Shown: one piece after another, positions 27,516 to 37,010 of the stretch
Numbering within the stretch: position 1 is the first letter of the stretch
Layout of the letters: each line of letters begins with the position of its first letter
NCBI GenBank assembly: GCA_963850765.1
Contig: CAWKMN010000002.1
Coordinates: 186,001-250,000, forward strand
Direction: 5' to 3'
Source: CAWKMN01 sp963850765
Lineage (GTDB): Bacteria > Chloroflexota > Anaerolineae > Aggregatilineales > Aggregatilineaceae
Length of the DNA: 64,000 nucleotides
Translations under genes and position numbers: made by a program
Notes under the pieces: generated by a model
Databases searched by the model: none
The model's input: only the letters and a program-made list of their open reading frames with translations
What the model was told of the DNA's origin: nothing

Positions 27516-29042
27516 ATGACCGAATTGATTATCCAGACCAAAAACGGCACCCCGGAGCCGCTCGAACCCCTGATTTACGACCTGAGTTCGCCGGGACGCA
27601 TAGCGATCAATCTGCCCGATCCCGACGTGCCCGAAGCGCCGCTGCCCGCCGACCTGCTCCGCCAAAATCTTGACCTGCCCGAAGTCAGCGAACTGGACGC
27701 CGTGCGCCATTTTGTCCGGCTCAGCCACCTGAATCACGGCATCGACACCGGCTTTTATCCGCTCGGCTCGTGTACGATGAAGTACAACCCCAAGCTGAAC
27801 GAGGATATGGCCCGCCTGCCCGGCTTTGCGGCTGTCCACCCCTTGCAGGACCCGACCACCGTGCAGGGTGCGCTGGCCGTGATGGTCACCGTCCAGCAAT
27901 GGCTGGCCGAGATCAGCGGCTTTCAGGGGGTGAGCTTGCAGCCCGCCGCCGGGGCGCACGGCGAATTCGCCGGGATCCTGATGATCCGCGCCTATCACAT
28001 CGCCAACGGCGAGCCGCACCGCACCAAGATCATCATCCCCGACAGCGCGCACGGCACCAATCCCGCCACGACCGCCATGGCCGGGATGCAGGTCATCGAG
28101 ATCAAATCAGACGCGAACGGCGACGTAGACCTCGACCAGCTTCATGCCCACTGCGGCGACGACATCGCGGGCATGATGATCACCGTGCCCAATACCCTCG
28201 GTGTGTTCGAGCGCAATATCAAGAATATCGTGGATGTCATTCACGGCTGCGGCGGCCTGATGTACATGGACGGCGCGAACATGAACGCCATGCTGGGCGT
28301 CGCCAAGCCTGCCGATCTCGGCTTCGACGTGATGCACTACAACCTGCACAAGACCTTCAGCACCCCGCACGGCGGCGGTGGTCCGGGCTGCGGAGCGGTC
28401 GCCGTCAACGAGAAGCTGCTGCCGTTCCTGCCCGGTCCGATTGCCACCATCGTGGAAGAAGGCACCGACGAGGAGCCGCCGCTCTACGGCATGACCATGC
28501 CCGAAAAGAGCATTGGCATGATGAAATCCTTCTGGGGCAATTTTGGCATGGTGGTGCGCGCCTTTGCCTATATCGCCATTCACGGCGCGGAAGGGCTGCG
28601 CGGCATCACCAATCATGCCGTGCTGAATGCGAACTACATCCGCGCGCGCCTGAAGGATACCTATCCCATGCCGTTTGAGCGCATCTGCGGCCATGAGTTC
28701 GTCTGTGAGGGGCACTTCCCGGACGCGGAAGGCATCCACGCGCTGGACATCTCCAAGCGCCTGATGGACTACGGCATCCACCCGCCGACCAATTACTTCC
28801 CGCTGATCGTGCCGGAAGCGCTGCTCATCGAGCCGACCGAGACCGAGTCGAAGGAAGAGTGTGATCGCTTTGTCGAGGCGATGCTGGCGATTGCGAAGGA
28901 AGCGCGCGAGAATCCCGATCTGCTGCACGACGCGCCGCACACGACGCCCGTGGGCCGCGTGGACGACGTCCGCGCCGCGAAGCAGTTGGTGCTCGTGCTG
29001 CCGCCCCGTCCTCGAAACCACCTGATACCCGCACACTCGTAG
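27516..29042 (+). CDS. gcvPB: Glycine dehydrogenase (decarboxylating) subunit 2
   Basis: C-terminal half of the P protein, carrying the PLP lysine K279 in NLHKTFSTPHGGGG. Also present are GFYPLGSCTMKYNPK and SAHGTNPATTAMAG. At 508 residues it is slightly longer than many GcvPB proteins; the extra part is the C-terminal tail. AAAGGA precedes the ATG. The complex also needs GcvT, which in this genome is fused to GlyA at 53714-56926. Confidence 0.97.
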   Translation: MTELIIQTKNGTPEPLEPLIYDLSSPGRIAINLPDPDVPEAPLPADLLRQNLDLPEVSELDAVRHFVRLSHLNHGIDTGFYPLGSCTMKYNPKLNEDMARLPGFAAVHPLQDPTTVQGALAVMVTVQQWLAEISGFQGVSLQPAAGAHGEFAGILMIRAYHIANGEPHRTKIIIPDSAHGTNPATTAMAGMQVIEIKSDANGDVDLDQLHAHCGDDIAGMMITVPNTLGVFERNIKNIVDVIHGCGGLMYMDGANMNAMLGVAKPADLGFDVMHYNLHKTFSTPHGGGGPGCGAVAVNEKLLPFLPGPIATIVEEGTDEEPPLYGMTMPEKSIGMMKSFWGNFGMVVRAFAYIAIHGAEGLRGITNHAVLNANYIRARLKDTYPMPFERICGHEFVCEGHFPDAEGIHALDISKRLMDYGIHPPTNYFPLIVPEALLIEPTETESKEECDRFVEAMLAIAKEARENPDLLHDAPHTTPVGRVDDVRAAKQLVLVLPPRPRNHLIPAHS

Positions 29043-29843
29043 GGGCGGAGCCCCCGTTGCTCCGCCCGTTCTATTCTGAGGAAACCCCTTTAATCGTCCG
29101 AGTATCAGAGAGGTGTCGCAATGGGGAATGTAGTTGACGATACTGCTCCTGACTTCTTGTGAACACAGATTTTTCATGGCATTTAACCTCGAAGACACGA
29201 TAACTTTATGAACGTTGAAACGTGGGGTTTTTGTCATAGCTGCCGTCTCAAATCTCGTCGAAAATGTAGATGCCGACTTTGTGCTTCATAACAGATAATA
29301 GTCTCTTTTCTTGAGGGGCATGAATGTATTGCAGGGAAGACAATCGATGAATGGCTATCTGAGCAGGTTCAAAGCAGTGTTGCGAGTAAGCAGCGTCACC
29401 TCTACACATGCCTGTTCCAGATGAATAGCCTAAGAGGAGTGCTCAATCGAATAGCTCAACCGTCATCAAAGGTCGTTTGGTAATGCGAGATGGCAGGTAT
29501 CCAGCCATTCTAATTTCCCTATCATGTGACGCTGACTCTTACACCACGAGACCATGAGGCTCTAGAGACATGATAGACTTCAACACGTGTCGCCGCCCAT
29601 TAGCTAGATCACATCAAGCGTCGCCATAATGATCGTTAACTGTCAATCGACTGCGATAGGTCGTCTAGTATCCATTTAGGCGGTCTGTACGTCATGAATG
29701 GATGATCGCTATCCACAGGCACAGGCATGCATCCAATGCGAAAGCCTCACAATAATGCACTGGGTATAAGTAATGCTTTGGGCAAGCTGATACTAGTGCT
29801 CATATTCGTACTCCGAACTTGATCCCGAAACTAGTTGTGCCAT
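29043..29843. other. Gene-poor, lower-GC stretch
   Basis: It opens with a GTAGGGGCG-family hairpin (29040-29072, CGGAGCCCCCGTTGCTCCG). The rest is visibly less GC-rich than the neighbourhood and has no ORF with a start codon above about 60 codons on either strand. One open frame on the plus strand (about 29295-29483; FLEGHECIAGKTIDEWL, then QRHLYTCLFQMNSLRG) lacks a good start and could be a gene fragment. No RNA gene was recognised. It may be decayed foreign DNA. Confidence 0.5.
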
Positions 29844-29976
29844 CTCCCCCTCCTTGGCTCCGCCGGGGAGGGGCAGGGGGGAGGGGCGTTTCATCACCTG
29901 CATCGTTCCGCCACCGGCTCCCCCTCTCCGCGCGTGGAGAGGGGGAAGCGTGCTTGCACGCCGGGGGTGAGGTAAA
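29844..29976. repeat. Two palindromic repeats
   Basis: 29844-29890 belongs to the GGCTCCGCCGGGGAGGGG class ending GAGGGGCGTT. 29917-29976 is a MITE-like hairpin with an AAGCGTGCTTGCACGC insert and the end GGGGGTGAGGTAAAC. It reaches the Uma2 stop codon. Confidence 0.7.
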
Positions 29977-30526
29977 CTACCCCGGAAACACATCCTTCAC
30001 CGCCAGCGCGAACCCCGGCAGCACCTCGCCCCCGCTGATGCTCTCCTTCACGCCCAACCGTTCAGCCCGCTTGCCCGGCGCGTGGATCTCGACGACCTTC
30101 TTCTCAGGATCGACGACCCACACGACCGTACCCGCCGCAAGATAATTCGTCACCTTGAGCCGCAGATCCGCGGGATCATCACTCGGAGACAGCACCTCAA
30201 CCGCGAGATCGGGCGCGTTGGGGTTGTATGCCTCATGAGATGGCTCTGGCTGCCGTGCCTTAGAGATAAATGCCACATCAGGGATATACCGCTCGCCCGC
30301 CACCCGATAGCCGCCATCCGCGCCGGTCACGCGCCCCAATATCATGTTGCAGTATATAGGCAAAGATGTATCCCAGGATCCGCGCGGCCACTTCAGAAGC
30401 ATAATTGTTTGATACCACCTCGATCATCTCCCCTCCGATGTATTCGAGCCGCCGCTGCGCGTTCGTTGGCTGCAAAGCGATCTGGTCGAATTCTTCAACC
30501 GTCATGCGTCGAGTTTGTACGGCCAT
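29977..30526 (-). CDS. Uma2-family restriction-endonuclease-like protein (frameshifted)
   Basis: Uma2/DUF820 protein with a PD-(D/E)XK fold and unknown role, common in cyanobacteria and Chloroflexi. The start at 30526 gives MAVQTRRMTVEEFDQI and RRLEYIGGEMIEV. The frame then breaks at a run of four C/G at 30334-30337, and the other frame continues with RVTGADGGYRVAGERYIPDVAF, LAVEVLSPSDD and VVWVVDPEKK to 29977. The joined product is about 183 residues, the family norm, with the D..E..K residues present. Removing one G from GGGG restores it, so a homopolymer error is likely. Confidence 0.85.
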
Positions 30527-30597
30527 CGTGTCCCGTCCTATCCTTACTCACCTGTCCCTATTGTAGCACGGAGCGAGTCCGTATCGTCCCCAACCGG

Positions 30598-30642
30598 CTC
30601 CCCCTCTCCGCGTGTGGAGAGGGGGGCGGGGGGTGAGGTAAA
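30598..30642. repeat. MITE-like palindromic element
   Basis: CTCCCCCTCTCCGCGTGTGG hairpin ending GGGGGGTGAGGTAAAC, between the Uma2 gene and the palindrome array. Confidence 0.75.
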
Positions 30643-30666
30643 CCACCCGCTTCCACGCGCCGCCGG

Positions 30667-30817
30667 GATAAGCGCTTTTCCCCCCGACTTAAGCGCTTAT
30701 CGCTCCGAATCGCCCCAAGATAAGCGCTTTTCCGGTCGAGATAAGTGCTTTTCTCCCCCGGAGTGCCAGGAAAAGCCCCTGGCGATTCGAGATAAACGCT
30801 TATCTTAAGCGCTTTTC
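30667..30817. promoter_or_regulatory. Array of six GATAAGCGCTTATC-like palindromes
   Basis: Sites at 30667, 30688, 30719, 30740, 30791 and 30804 (each 14 bp). All share AAGYGCTT or AAACGCTT centres with GATA/TATC or CTTA/TTTC arms. Start-to-start distances are 21, 31, 21, 51 and 13 bp; the first four are close to whole helical turns, so proteins would bind on one face. The centre recalls LacI-family operators. The array is upstream of the Uma2 gene and downstream of the PDZ gene stop. Confidence 0.7.
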
Positions 30818-30843
30818 TCCTCGAAAAAATCGCCTTGCCACAC

Positions 30844-32067
30844 TTAAAACTTGATGCGGAGATCAACCCGCGCATCCCCGCGCAGCACCACCGCCGGCAC
30901 CGTCTGCCCCTTTTGGTAGCCCTTTGCCATCCGCTTGACCGTGCCGGGATTGGTGATCGGCTTGCCGTCCAGTTCGATCAGCACGTCTCCCGTGCGCAGG
31001 CCGGCCCGCCCCGCCGGAGATTGGGCATTCACCCGCCCGACGAACACGCCCTGTTCCGCGCGGGTTCGATCACGATACGCATCCAGCGGCAGCACTTCCA
31101 CGCCGAGCTTCTGCGTCCCGCTCAGCCGGCGCACCACGACCATCAGCCCGCCGGACGAGTACGCCCTATGCGCGCCCTGCCGCACCAGATAGATCGCGCC
31201 CGCCCCGGCCAGCCCCACGCCCGCCAATAGAATCGCCGCCATGGGCAGTTCGATCACGCTGCGGCTGCGCTCCCAGCTGGTATAGCGATCGTAGTACACG
31301 TAATAATCCTGCCCGATGATCCGCAGCGTCAGGTCGCGGGTCAGCGTGGTTTCGGTCATCGTGCCGTCCGCTTGCGGATAGGCCACCGTCAGCGACGCGT
31401 GGGCCGTGATCGGGGTATACGTTTCGCCCGTCGGCAGCGGGATCAGGATCGAGAGGTCCGGGTTGACGCGGCGCGGTGTTTCGTCGGCGGCGAAATCGAC
31501 CTCCTCGATGTCCAGCCAGTTATCGCCCGGCTGTGCCTCGATCGTGGCATTGATCGCCCCGCGCATTTGCAGCGCCCCCGCCACGAATGCCCACTGCCCG
31601 CCAGGGGTTTCCAGCGGCGGGAACTGGATCGTCACGCGCGTGCGCCGGTCATAGCCGGGCGCGATCAGGTATTCGGCCCGACTCTGATTGTATTCCACAT
31701 AATAGTCCCACAGGGATTCGTCGCTGTAGATCGGCAGGTCGTAGCCCCACAGCGAGGTGCTCAGGTCGGCGGCCTCGAACGTCTCGCGGTACAACGCCGG
31801 GATCTCCGGCTCCGGCTCGGTCAGCGCGCGCGCGAAAGCCATCGCCGCGATCACGATAAACCCCACGCACGCCGCCAGCAGCCACCCCTGGATCGCGTAG
31901 CCCCGGTACACCAGGAACAGCACCACGCCGATCATGCCCATCGTCAGCGGCGACACCCACGTATACGGGAACCCAAGCTGCGTCACCAGCACGCTCGCCA
32001 CGATCCCCGCCGCCGACCATCCGAACCCCAAAATCAGCAGCCACATCAGCCAGTTGTTATTCCGCAC
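30844..32067 (-). CDS. PDZ-domain membrane protein
   Basis: A 407-residue protein with N-terminal membrane helices (about 5-30, 40-55, 62-80), a beta-rich outer domain (about 90-270), a further helix (about 280-300) and a C-terminal PDZ domain (about 310-405) with GVFVGRVNAQSPAGRAGLRTGDVLIELDGKPI. PDZ domains bind protein C-termini. There is no protease domain, so it may act as an adaptor or a regulator of a protease. Its family is not one I can name. Confidence 0.8.
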   Translation of the reverse strand: MRNNNWLMWLLILGFGWSAAGIVASVLVTQLGFPYTWVSPLTMGMIGVVLFLVYRGYAIQGWLLAACVGFIVIAAMAFARALTEPEPEIPALYRETFEAADLSTSLWGYDLPIYSDESLWDYYVEYNQSRAEYLIAPGYDRRTRVTIQFPPLETPGGQWAFVAGALQMRGAINATIEAQPGDNWLDIEEVDFAADETPRRVNPDLSILIPLPTGETYTPITAHASLTVAYPQADGTMTETTLTRDLTLRIIGQDYYVYYDRYTSWERSRSVIELPMAAILLAGVGLAGAGAIYLVRQGAHRAYSSGGLMVVVRRLSGTQKLGVEVLPLDAYRDRTRAEQGVFVGRVNAQSPAGRAGLRTGDVLIELDGKPITNPGTVKRMAKGYQKGQTVPAVVLRGDARVDLRIKF

Positions 32068-32305
32068 AGTCCTTCCTCCGTGTCGATCGTCGGCCCCCCA
32101 CGCCCGTGCTCATTCTAGCCCAGTTTGAGATCCGCCGATACCATTCCCCCGTGTCAGAAGGACCTGTGTAATCTTTCCTGAATACCTCTGCCTAATGTAA
32201 GATAGACGGTGAGAGCGCTTGCGGGTTACCACTATAACCGTGCTATACTATGAAGAGTACTTGCGGGGAACTTAGCGAACCCCTTCCAAACCAAATTCAA
32301 ACCTC

Positions 32306-34849
32306 TTGAGTGAACCGGCGGGGGACATGCAGGATCGGAACGCATCGAACGATACGAACGATGGAGACTGCGCTGTGATCTGGATGGGGAATCACAGCCG
32401 GTTGATGGAACTGGCGTCACCCTACTATGCCATCTACCATGTCAGCCAATCGCAGGCGCTGCTGCGCGCGCTTCAGCATGGGTTGGCCTATTGTGTCGTG
32501 ATCGACAGTGCCCCCGCCGATACGGATGTCCCCGCGCTGGCCGAGTCGATTCGCGCCCAGTGGCCCGGTGCAGGGATTGTGCGGATCACCGAGACGAGCG
32601 CGACCGGCCCGACCGTGGGCTGGCCGGCCGATTTCACTCTGGACCGCAATTGCACCGTCGAAGAACTGCGCGCCTGTCTGGCGGAACTGACGGCCCGCGT
32701 AAGCGAGCCCTCGGATTATGATGCGCTGCGCGATCGAACCCGCCACCTGGAAGAACTGCTCAGCGGCACGCTGACGGTTACCGGCGACCTCGAAGTGACG
32801 TCGATTCTGGGTGATCTGCGCCAGGCCGGGCGTACCGTGGTGGACGCCGACGATGTCGCGATTCTGCTGGTCGACATTGATAATCATGATCTGCATGATG
32901 CGCTCGGACTGCGTATTCCGGCCGAATATGTGCGGGTCTGTCGCGAGCATTTTCGATCGCTGACGCCCACCGATCGCTTGCGTTATCTCGGAGACGAAGT
33001 GCTGCTGCGCGCTCGTACCCCGGAGATGCCGGCCGATTCCCCGCGCGTCGCGGAGGCCGACGCGGTGGCCGCGACTTCGTATATGCGCACGCCGATCATG
33101 GTCGACCAGCGGATGGTGGGATTTGTGGCCCTGTTTGCCTTCCGACCAGGGCGCTTTAACGGCGCGCACCTCGAATTGGGGCGGCTGTTTGCGGCTCAGA
33201 TCGGCGCGGCGATTCGCAACCGTGAGCTTTATGTGCGCCTGAACCGCGCCGAGCAGTATCAGGAGGCCATCAGTCGAGTCGCCCGTCTGCTCGTGGAAGA
33301 TTTGAAGCTGGAAGAGGTTCTGGACCATATCGCGCATATCGCGGTCGAGCTCGTATCGGCTGACGGCGGCGCGATCTTTTTGCTTCAGCCAGACCACTGG
33401 CTGACAGTGAGTGCTGTTGCCGCCGATCCTCAGCATCTTGTTGGGAACCGGGTCGAGCCAGGAGCCGGACAGGCTGGCCTGGTCGCAGAAACCGGACAGC
33501 CGAGCATTGTCGGGGATTATAAACACTGGTCGCACGCGATTCCAGAATTCCGTGATGATTTCCCGCTCGATCAGGACCTGCTCGGCGTGCCGCTGACCTA
33601 TCGGGGGCGGGTGCTGGGCGTCCTGCAAATCCTGCGCCCCAAGGCGTTAGCGACGCCGGTCGATGAGGCTCTCGATGGCCTGATGCTGCTGGCCCCCCAG
33701 GCGGCCACGGCGATTGCCAAAGCTCAGCTTCACGAGACGATTGATCAGGAGCGCCGCCAGCTTAAGGCTGTACTCGGTCATACGCCGGCGGCTGTGGTCA
33801 TGTGCAGCGAGGACGGCACCATTCGGATGCTGAACCCTGAAGCCGAGCACGTGCTTGCCGTGATGCACCTTACCGCCGAGGACGTGAAAGGGCGGCGCGC
33901 GCCCGAACTCGCGGCAGAACTGGTTCCCGATATCGGGTTGGATGCGTTGACTGTTCCGTGTGCTGTTGAGGTCCTGATGGGCAGCGCGCGCGAATATCTT
34001 GTCCATGTTGCGCCCATTACGACGGCTGCCGGTGAGATCCATGGCTATGTGGGTGTCGCCCAGGATGTTACCCAGATGCGGCGTATGGACCGCATGAAAT
34101 CCAATCTCAACCGGATTCTGACTCACGACCTGGGCAACCTGCTCATGCTGGCGCGGAATCCTCTGGAGATGTTCGACGATCCTGAACTGTCGCCGGAGCA
34201 GCGCGATCAACTCCGCCAGATGTTGATTAACAGCATGGCACGGATGGAAACGCTGCTCAAGGACGTGATGGATCTCGATCTGCTGCCCTCAATCGATGAG
34301 CATACGGTCCTGCCCTATCGCCTGGAGGCACTGGCCTGCGCGGCCGTGGAGCGCAACCACAGCGCGGCAGTCCGCAACCATATCATGCTGCGTTACCAGG
34401 AACGTTCCCGTTTGCCGGGTGCGCTGCGCGGCCACGAGGTCCTGATCATGCAGGCGATTGACAACCTCGTGACGAACGCGATCAAGTATACACCGGCCGG
34501 CGGCGAGATCACGGTTACGGCTGGCGTCGACGGGGAATTTGGTGTGGTCCAGGTGATCGATACCGGCTATGGCATCCGCGCCGATCAGCTTGAGCGGATC
34601 TTCGAGCCGTTTGTTCGTCTGAAGGATCCACGGACGGCGAGTGCCTCAGGCACCGGCATGGGGCTCAATCTGGTCAAGACGTTTGTCGAGGCGCACGGCG
34701 GTTATGTGACCGTCGAGAGCGCGCCCGACCAGGGCAGCACCTTCGCGATCTACCTGCCGCTCCACCCGCTTGAAGCGGTTCAGGTTCCGACCACGGCGCT
34801 TACCCGCATCGATCTGTCGCCGCTGGTGGGCGAGTCCACGCGGCGCTAG
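32306..34849 (+). CDS. Cytoplasmic GAF/PAS sensor histidine kinase
   Basis: An 847-residue kinase without membrane helices. An N-terminal receiver-like region (to about 130) is followed by two GAF-type domains (about 150-310 and 325-480), a PAS domain (about 490-595), a HisKA-like helix with phosphoacceptor near H607 in NRILTHDLGNLL, and an ATPase domain with DNLVTNAIKYTPAGGEI (N box), DTGYGI (G1) and GTGMGLNLVKTFVEAHGG (G2). GAF and PAS probably sense small ligands or redox state. The frame starts at TTG 32306; ATG 32327 after a GGCGGGGG tract is an alternative. No response regulator is adjacent. Confidence 0.88.
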   Translation: MSEPAGDMQDRNASNDTNDGDCAVIWMGNHSRLMELASPYYAIYHVSQSQALLRALQHGLAYCVVIDSAPADTDVPALAESIRAQWPGAGIVRITETSATGPTVGWPADFTLDRNCTVEELRACLAELTARVSEPSDYDALRDRTRHLEELLSGTLTVTGDLEVTSILGDLRQAGRTVVDADDVAILLVDIDNHDLHDALGLRIPAEYVRVCREHFRSLTPTDRLRYLGDEVLLRARTPEMPADSPRVAEADAVAATSYMRTPIMVDQRMVGFVALFAFRPGRFNGAHLELGRLFAAQIGAAIRNRELYVRLNRAEQYQEAISRVARLLVEDLKLEEVLDHIAHIAVELVSADGGAIFLLQPDHWLTVSAVAADPQHLVGNRVEPGAGQAGLVAETGQPSIVGDYKHWSHAIPEFRDDFPLDQDLLGVPLTYRGRVLGVLQILRPKALATPVDEALDGLMLLAPQAATAIAKAQLHETIDQERRQLKAVLGHTPAAVVMCSEDGTIRMLNPEAEHVLAVMHLTAEDVKGRRAPELAAELVPDIGLDALTVPCAVEVLMGSAREYLVHVAPITTAAGEIHGYVGVAQDVTQMRRMDRMKSNLNRILTHDLGNLLMLARNPLEMFDDPELSPEQRDQLRQMLINSMARMETLLKDVMDLDLLPSIDEHTVLPYRLEALACAAVERNHSAAVRNHIMLRYQERSRLPGALRGHEVLIMQAIDNLVTNAIKYTPAGGEITVTAGVDGEFGVVQVIDTGYGIRADQLERIFEPFVRLKDPRTASASGTGMGLNLVKTFVEAHGGYVTVESAPDQGSTFAIYLPLHPLEAVQVPTTALTRIDLSPLVGESTRR

Positions 34850-34875
34850 GGTAGGGCATTCCCCCGAAGAATTCA

Positions 34876-34903
34876 AAAGGGCGGGTGCGTTAGCCCGCCC
34901 TTG
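34876..34903 (-). terminator. Terminator-like hairpin between convergent genes
   Basis: AAGGGCGGG/CCCGCCCTT stem. On the minus strand it is followed by TTTTG, so it best serves the aldolase gene; it also resembles the GGCGGG palindrome family. Confidence 0.6.
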
Positions 34904-34928
34904 CTGTTGATACGGCAAATCAGACGTG

Positions 34929-34963
34929 ACTTATCGCTGATCGCTGACCGCTGAACACTCTAC
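34929..34963. repeat. Heptanucleotide array (GCTGACC-type units)
   Basis: ACTTATC, GCTGATC, GCTGACC, GCTGAAC, ACTCTAC. The last unit contains the stop codon of the aldolase gene (34960-34962). Confidence 0.8.
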
Positions 34964-35913
34964 TTCGTCAGGGCTGCGCGCACCGCGCCGAGCTTCCCCG
35001 CCGATCCGAGCTTCTGCGCCTTGTGCGCGATGAACTTGGCATACTCGCTGACAAAAACCGTGCCCGGCTTGCGGAAATCGAACTCCGCGGACTGATCGCG
35101 GAAATATTCGCGATGGACGCGCGTCCAGACGAGGCGGCCGTCGGTGTCGATGTTCACCTTCGTCACGCCAAGCGTGGCCGCGCGCTGGAACTCGTTCTCG
35201 TCCACACCGCGCGCTGACGGATCGAGCGTGCCGCCCGACTCGTTGATCCGCAGCACTTCCTCCTGCGGGACGGAGCTTGAGCCGTGCATGACCAGCGGGA
35301 AACCGGGGAGCTGCTGCTGAATGGCTTCGATCCGCTCAAAGTGGAGTGACTGCTGGCCCTTGAACTTATACGCGCCGTGGCTGGTCCCAACGGCGACGGC
35401 GAGGCTGTCGCACCCGCTCTGCTCGACAAACAGCTTGGCTTCATTCGGATCGGTGAGCATGGCGTGTTTTTCGTCCACCTTGATGTCTTCTTCCACGCCG
35501 CCCAGCATACCCAGTTCCGCCTCGACCGACAGGCCGGCCGCATGGGCGCGTTCGACCACGCGCCGCGTCGTGGCGATGTTGCCCTCGAACGGTTCGTGCG
35601 AGGCGTCGATCATGACGGACGAATAGAAGCCGGAGTCGATGCAGGCATAGCAGGTCTGCTCATCGCCGTGATCCAGATGCACCGCGTAGATCGCGTCCGG
35701 GTACATCGTTTCGGCGGCGCGGATGATGGCTTCGATCATGGGGATGCCGGCGTATTTGCGCGCGCCCTTCGAGATCTGGATGATGAACGGAGCCTGGGCT
35801 TCGAGATTGCCCTGGAACAGCCCTAATGCCTGCTCCATGTTGTTAATGTTATAAGCTCCCACCGCGTACTTGCCGTAGGCAAGGCGAAAGAGCGCGTCGG
35901 TTGTGACGATCAT
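34960..35913 (-). CDS. fba: Class II fructose-bisphosphate aldolase
   Basis: Zinc-dependent aldolase that splits fructose 1,6-bisphosphate in glycolysis and runs in reverse in gluconeogenesis. The 317-residue protein has AVHLDHGDE (catalytic D81, zinc ligand H82), EAELGMLGGVEED, AVGTSHGAYKF and VMHGSSSVP with further zinc ligands, and KVNIDTDGRL for phosphate binding. It is complete and monocistronic, with the 3' end in a heptamer array. Confidence 0.95.
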   Translation of the reverse strand: MIVTTDALFRLAYGKYAVGAYNINNMEQALGLFQGNLEAQAPFIIQISKGARKYAGIPMIEAIIRAAETMYPDAIYAVHLDHGDEQTCYACIDSGFYSSVMIDASHEPFEGNIATTRRVVERAHAAGLSVEAELGMLGGVEEDIKVDEKHAMLTDPNEAKLFVEQSGCDSLAVAVGTSHGAYKFKGQQSLHFERIEAIQQQLPGFPLVMHGSSSVPQEEVLRINESGGTLDPSARGVDENEFQRAATLGVTKVNIDTDGRLVWTRVHREYFRDQSAEFDFRKPGTVFVSEYAKFIAHKAQKLGSAGKLGAVRAALTK

Positions 35914-35989
35914 GGGTCAAACTCCTTAGTTATTTTGAGGGAAAACCGGGTGAAGTATAACACAATTCCGCGTTTTTCCCCGCTATTCG

Positions 35990-36727
35990 TCACGCCCGTT
36001 TTTTGCCGAGCGTCGCCCCGTAGATCACGAACAGCTCTTCGCCGTCGAGTTGCAGTACCCGGTTGAGCGCGGCGTCATCATACGCCCCGATCGCGCACAC
36101 CCCGCTGCCGATCATCCCCGCCGCGAGGTAGAGGTTCTGGCAGACGTGCCCCGCATCGAGGAACAGATAGCGATAGCCGCGCTCGACATAACGCCACGTC
36201 ATGCGCTCGGCCACGGCCACCCACAAAAACGTCACGGCGCTGCGGTTCACATGCTCCTGGTTCGAACACGCCTGTGTGATTTGCGCCGTGAGATCGCCTT
36301 CCAGGGGCAGGCGAATCAGCTTGTGCAGGCTGGCGAGATAGCGGTAGACGCCCGGCTCCAGATCCGTAACCCGGTTGACGAGCAGGTAAGTCTCGAAGGC
36401 ATGGCGCGCCCCGGCGGATGGCACCGTCCGCACCGTGGCATAGGACTCGCGCTGCTCTTTAACGCCCTGCGTACACCACAGCAGGTATGACAGTTCGCCC
36501 AGCGAGATCGGAGCCTCCGTGTAGTTGCGAAGGGTGCGCCGCTGCTCAATCAGCGTGCGGAGCTCGACAGGTTCCAGCTTGAGCGCGTCGGGTGACGGCA
36601 GATCAATCAGGCGCTGGTTCGTATCATAGGGCAGTTCCAGCGGCGGCTGTGTCTCACCGCGCGACTGGGCGGACGGATCCATGTGGGTATATTGGGTTTC
36701 GAGCATAAACTGGCGGCCAATCGACAT
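35990..36727 (-). CDS. SagB-type nitroreductase-fold oxidoreductase
   Basis: FMN-dependent dehydrogenase of the SagB/ThcOx branch of the nitroreductase fold, 245 residues. Motifs: RRTLRNYTEAPISLGELSYLLWCTQG, TVPSAGARHAFETYL (flavin phosphate contacts) and the C-terminal IGAYDDAALNRVLQLDGEE. SagB enzymes oxidise azoline rings in peptide natural products, but no YcaO cyclodehydratase or precursor gene is near, so a stand-alone oxidoreductase role is more likely. Confidence 0.85.
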   Translation of the reverse strand: MSIGRQFMLETQYTHMDPSAQSRGETQPPLELPYDTNQRLIDLPSPDALKLEPVELRTLIEQRRTLRNYTEAPISLGELSYLLWCTQGVKEQRESYATVRTVPSAGARHAFETYLLVNRVTDLEPGVYRYLASLHKLIRLPLEGDLTAQITQACSNQEHVNRSAVTFLWVAVAERMTWRYVERGYRYLFLDAGHVCQNLYLAAGMIGSGVCAIGAYDDAALNRVLQLDGEELFVIYGATLGKKRA

Positions 36728-36888
36728 GACTCACTCTCTCCTGGACAAGCAGTGGATACACCCCCATTGTACCCGAGTTGACCGAGTCAGAGGCGAATCG
36801 AATGAGGCGGATTATCAGGCGCGTTGTTCCAATGACTGATGTTGTAGATACCGTCCTGTAAAAGGACCGGATGCGCTGATGGATGACC

Positions 36889-36989
36889 GGCCTCACCCCC
36901 TCAGTCCCCCTCTCCAGCCGAGCTAGAGAGGGGAAGCGCGCGTTTTCTCCCCTCTCCATCTTGGATGGAGAGGGGCCGGGGGTGAGGCC
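36889..36989. mobile_element. MITE-like element, 101 bp
   Basis: Perfect terminal inverted ends GGCCTCACCCCC and GGGGGTGAGGCC, each with an inner CCCCTCTCCA/TGGAGAGGGG segment. The core contains GCGCGCGTTTT. Confidence 0.8.
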
Positions 36990-37010
36990 AGGCTGGTGGC
37001 TGAACGCTGT

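Noticed and set aside
35990..36727. Thiazole/oxazole-modified peptide cluster around the SagB-like gene
   Set aside because: No YcaO, precursor peptide or transporter gene nearby.
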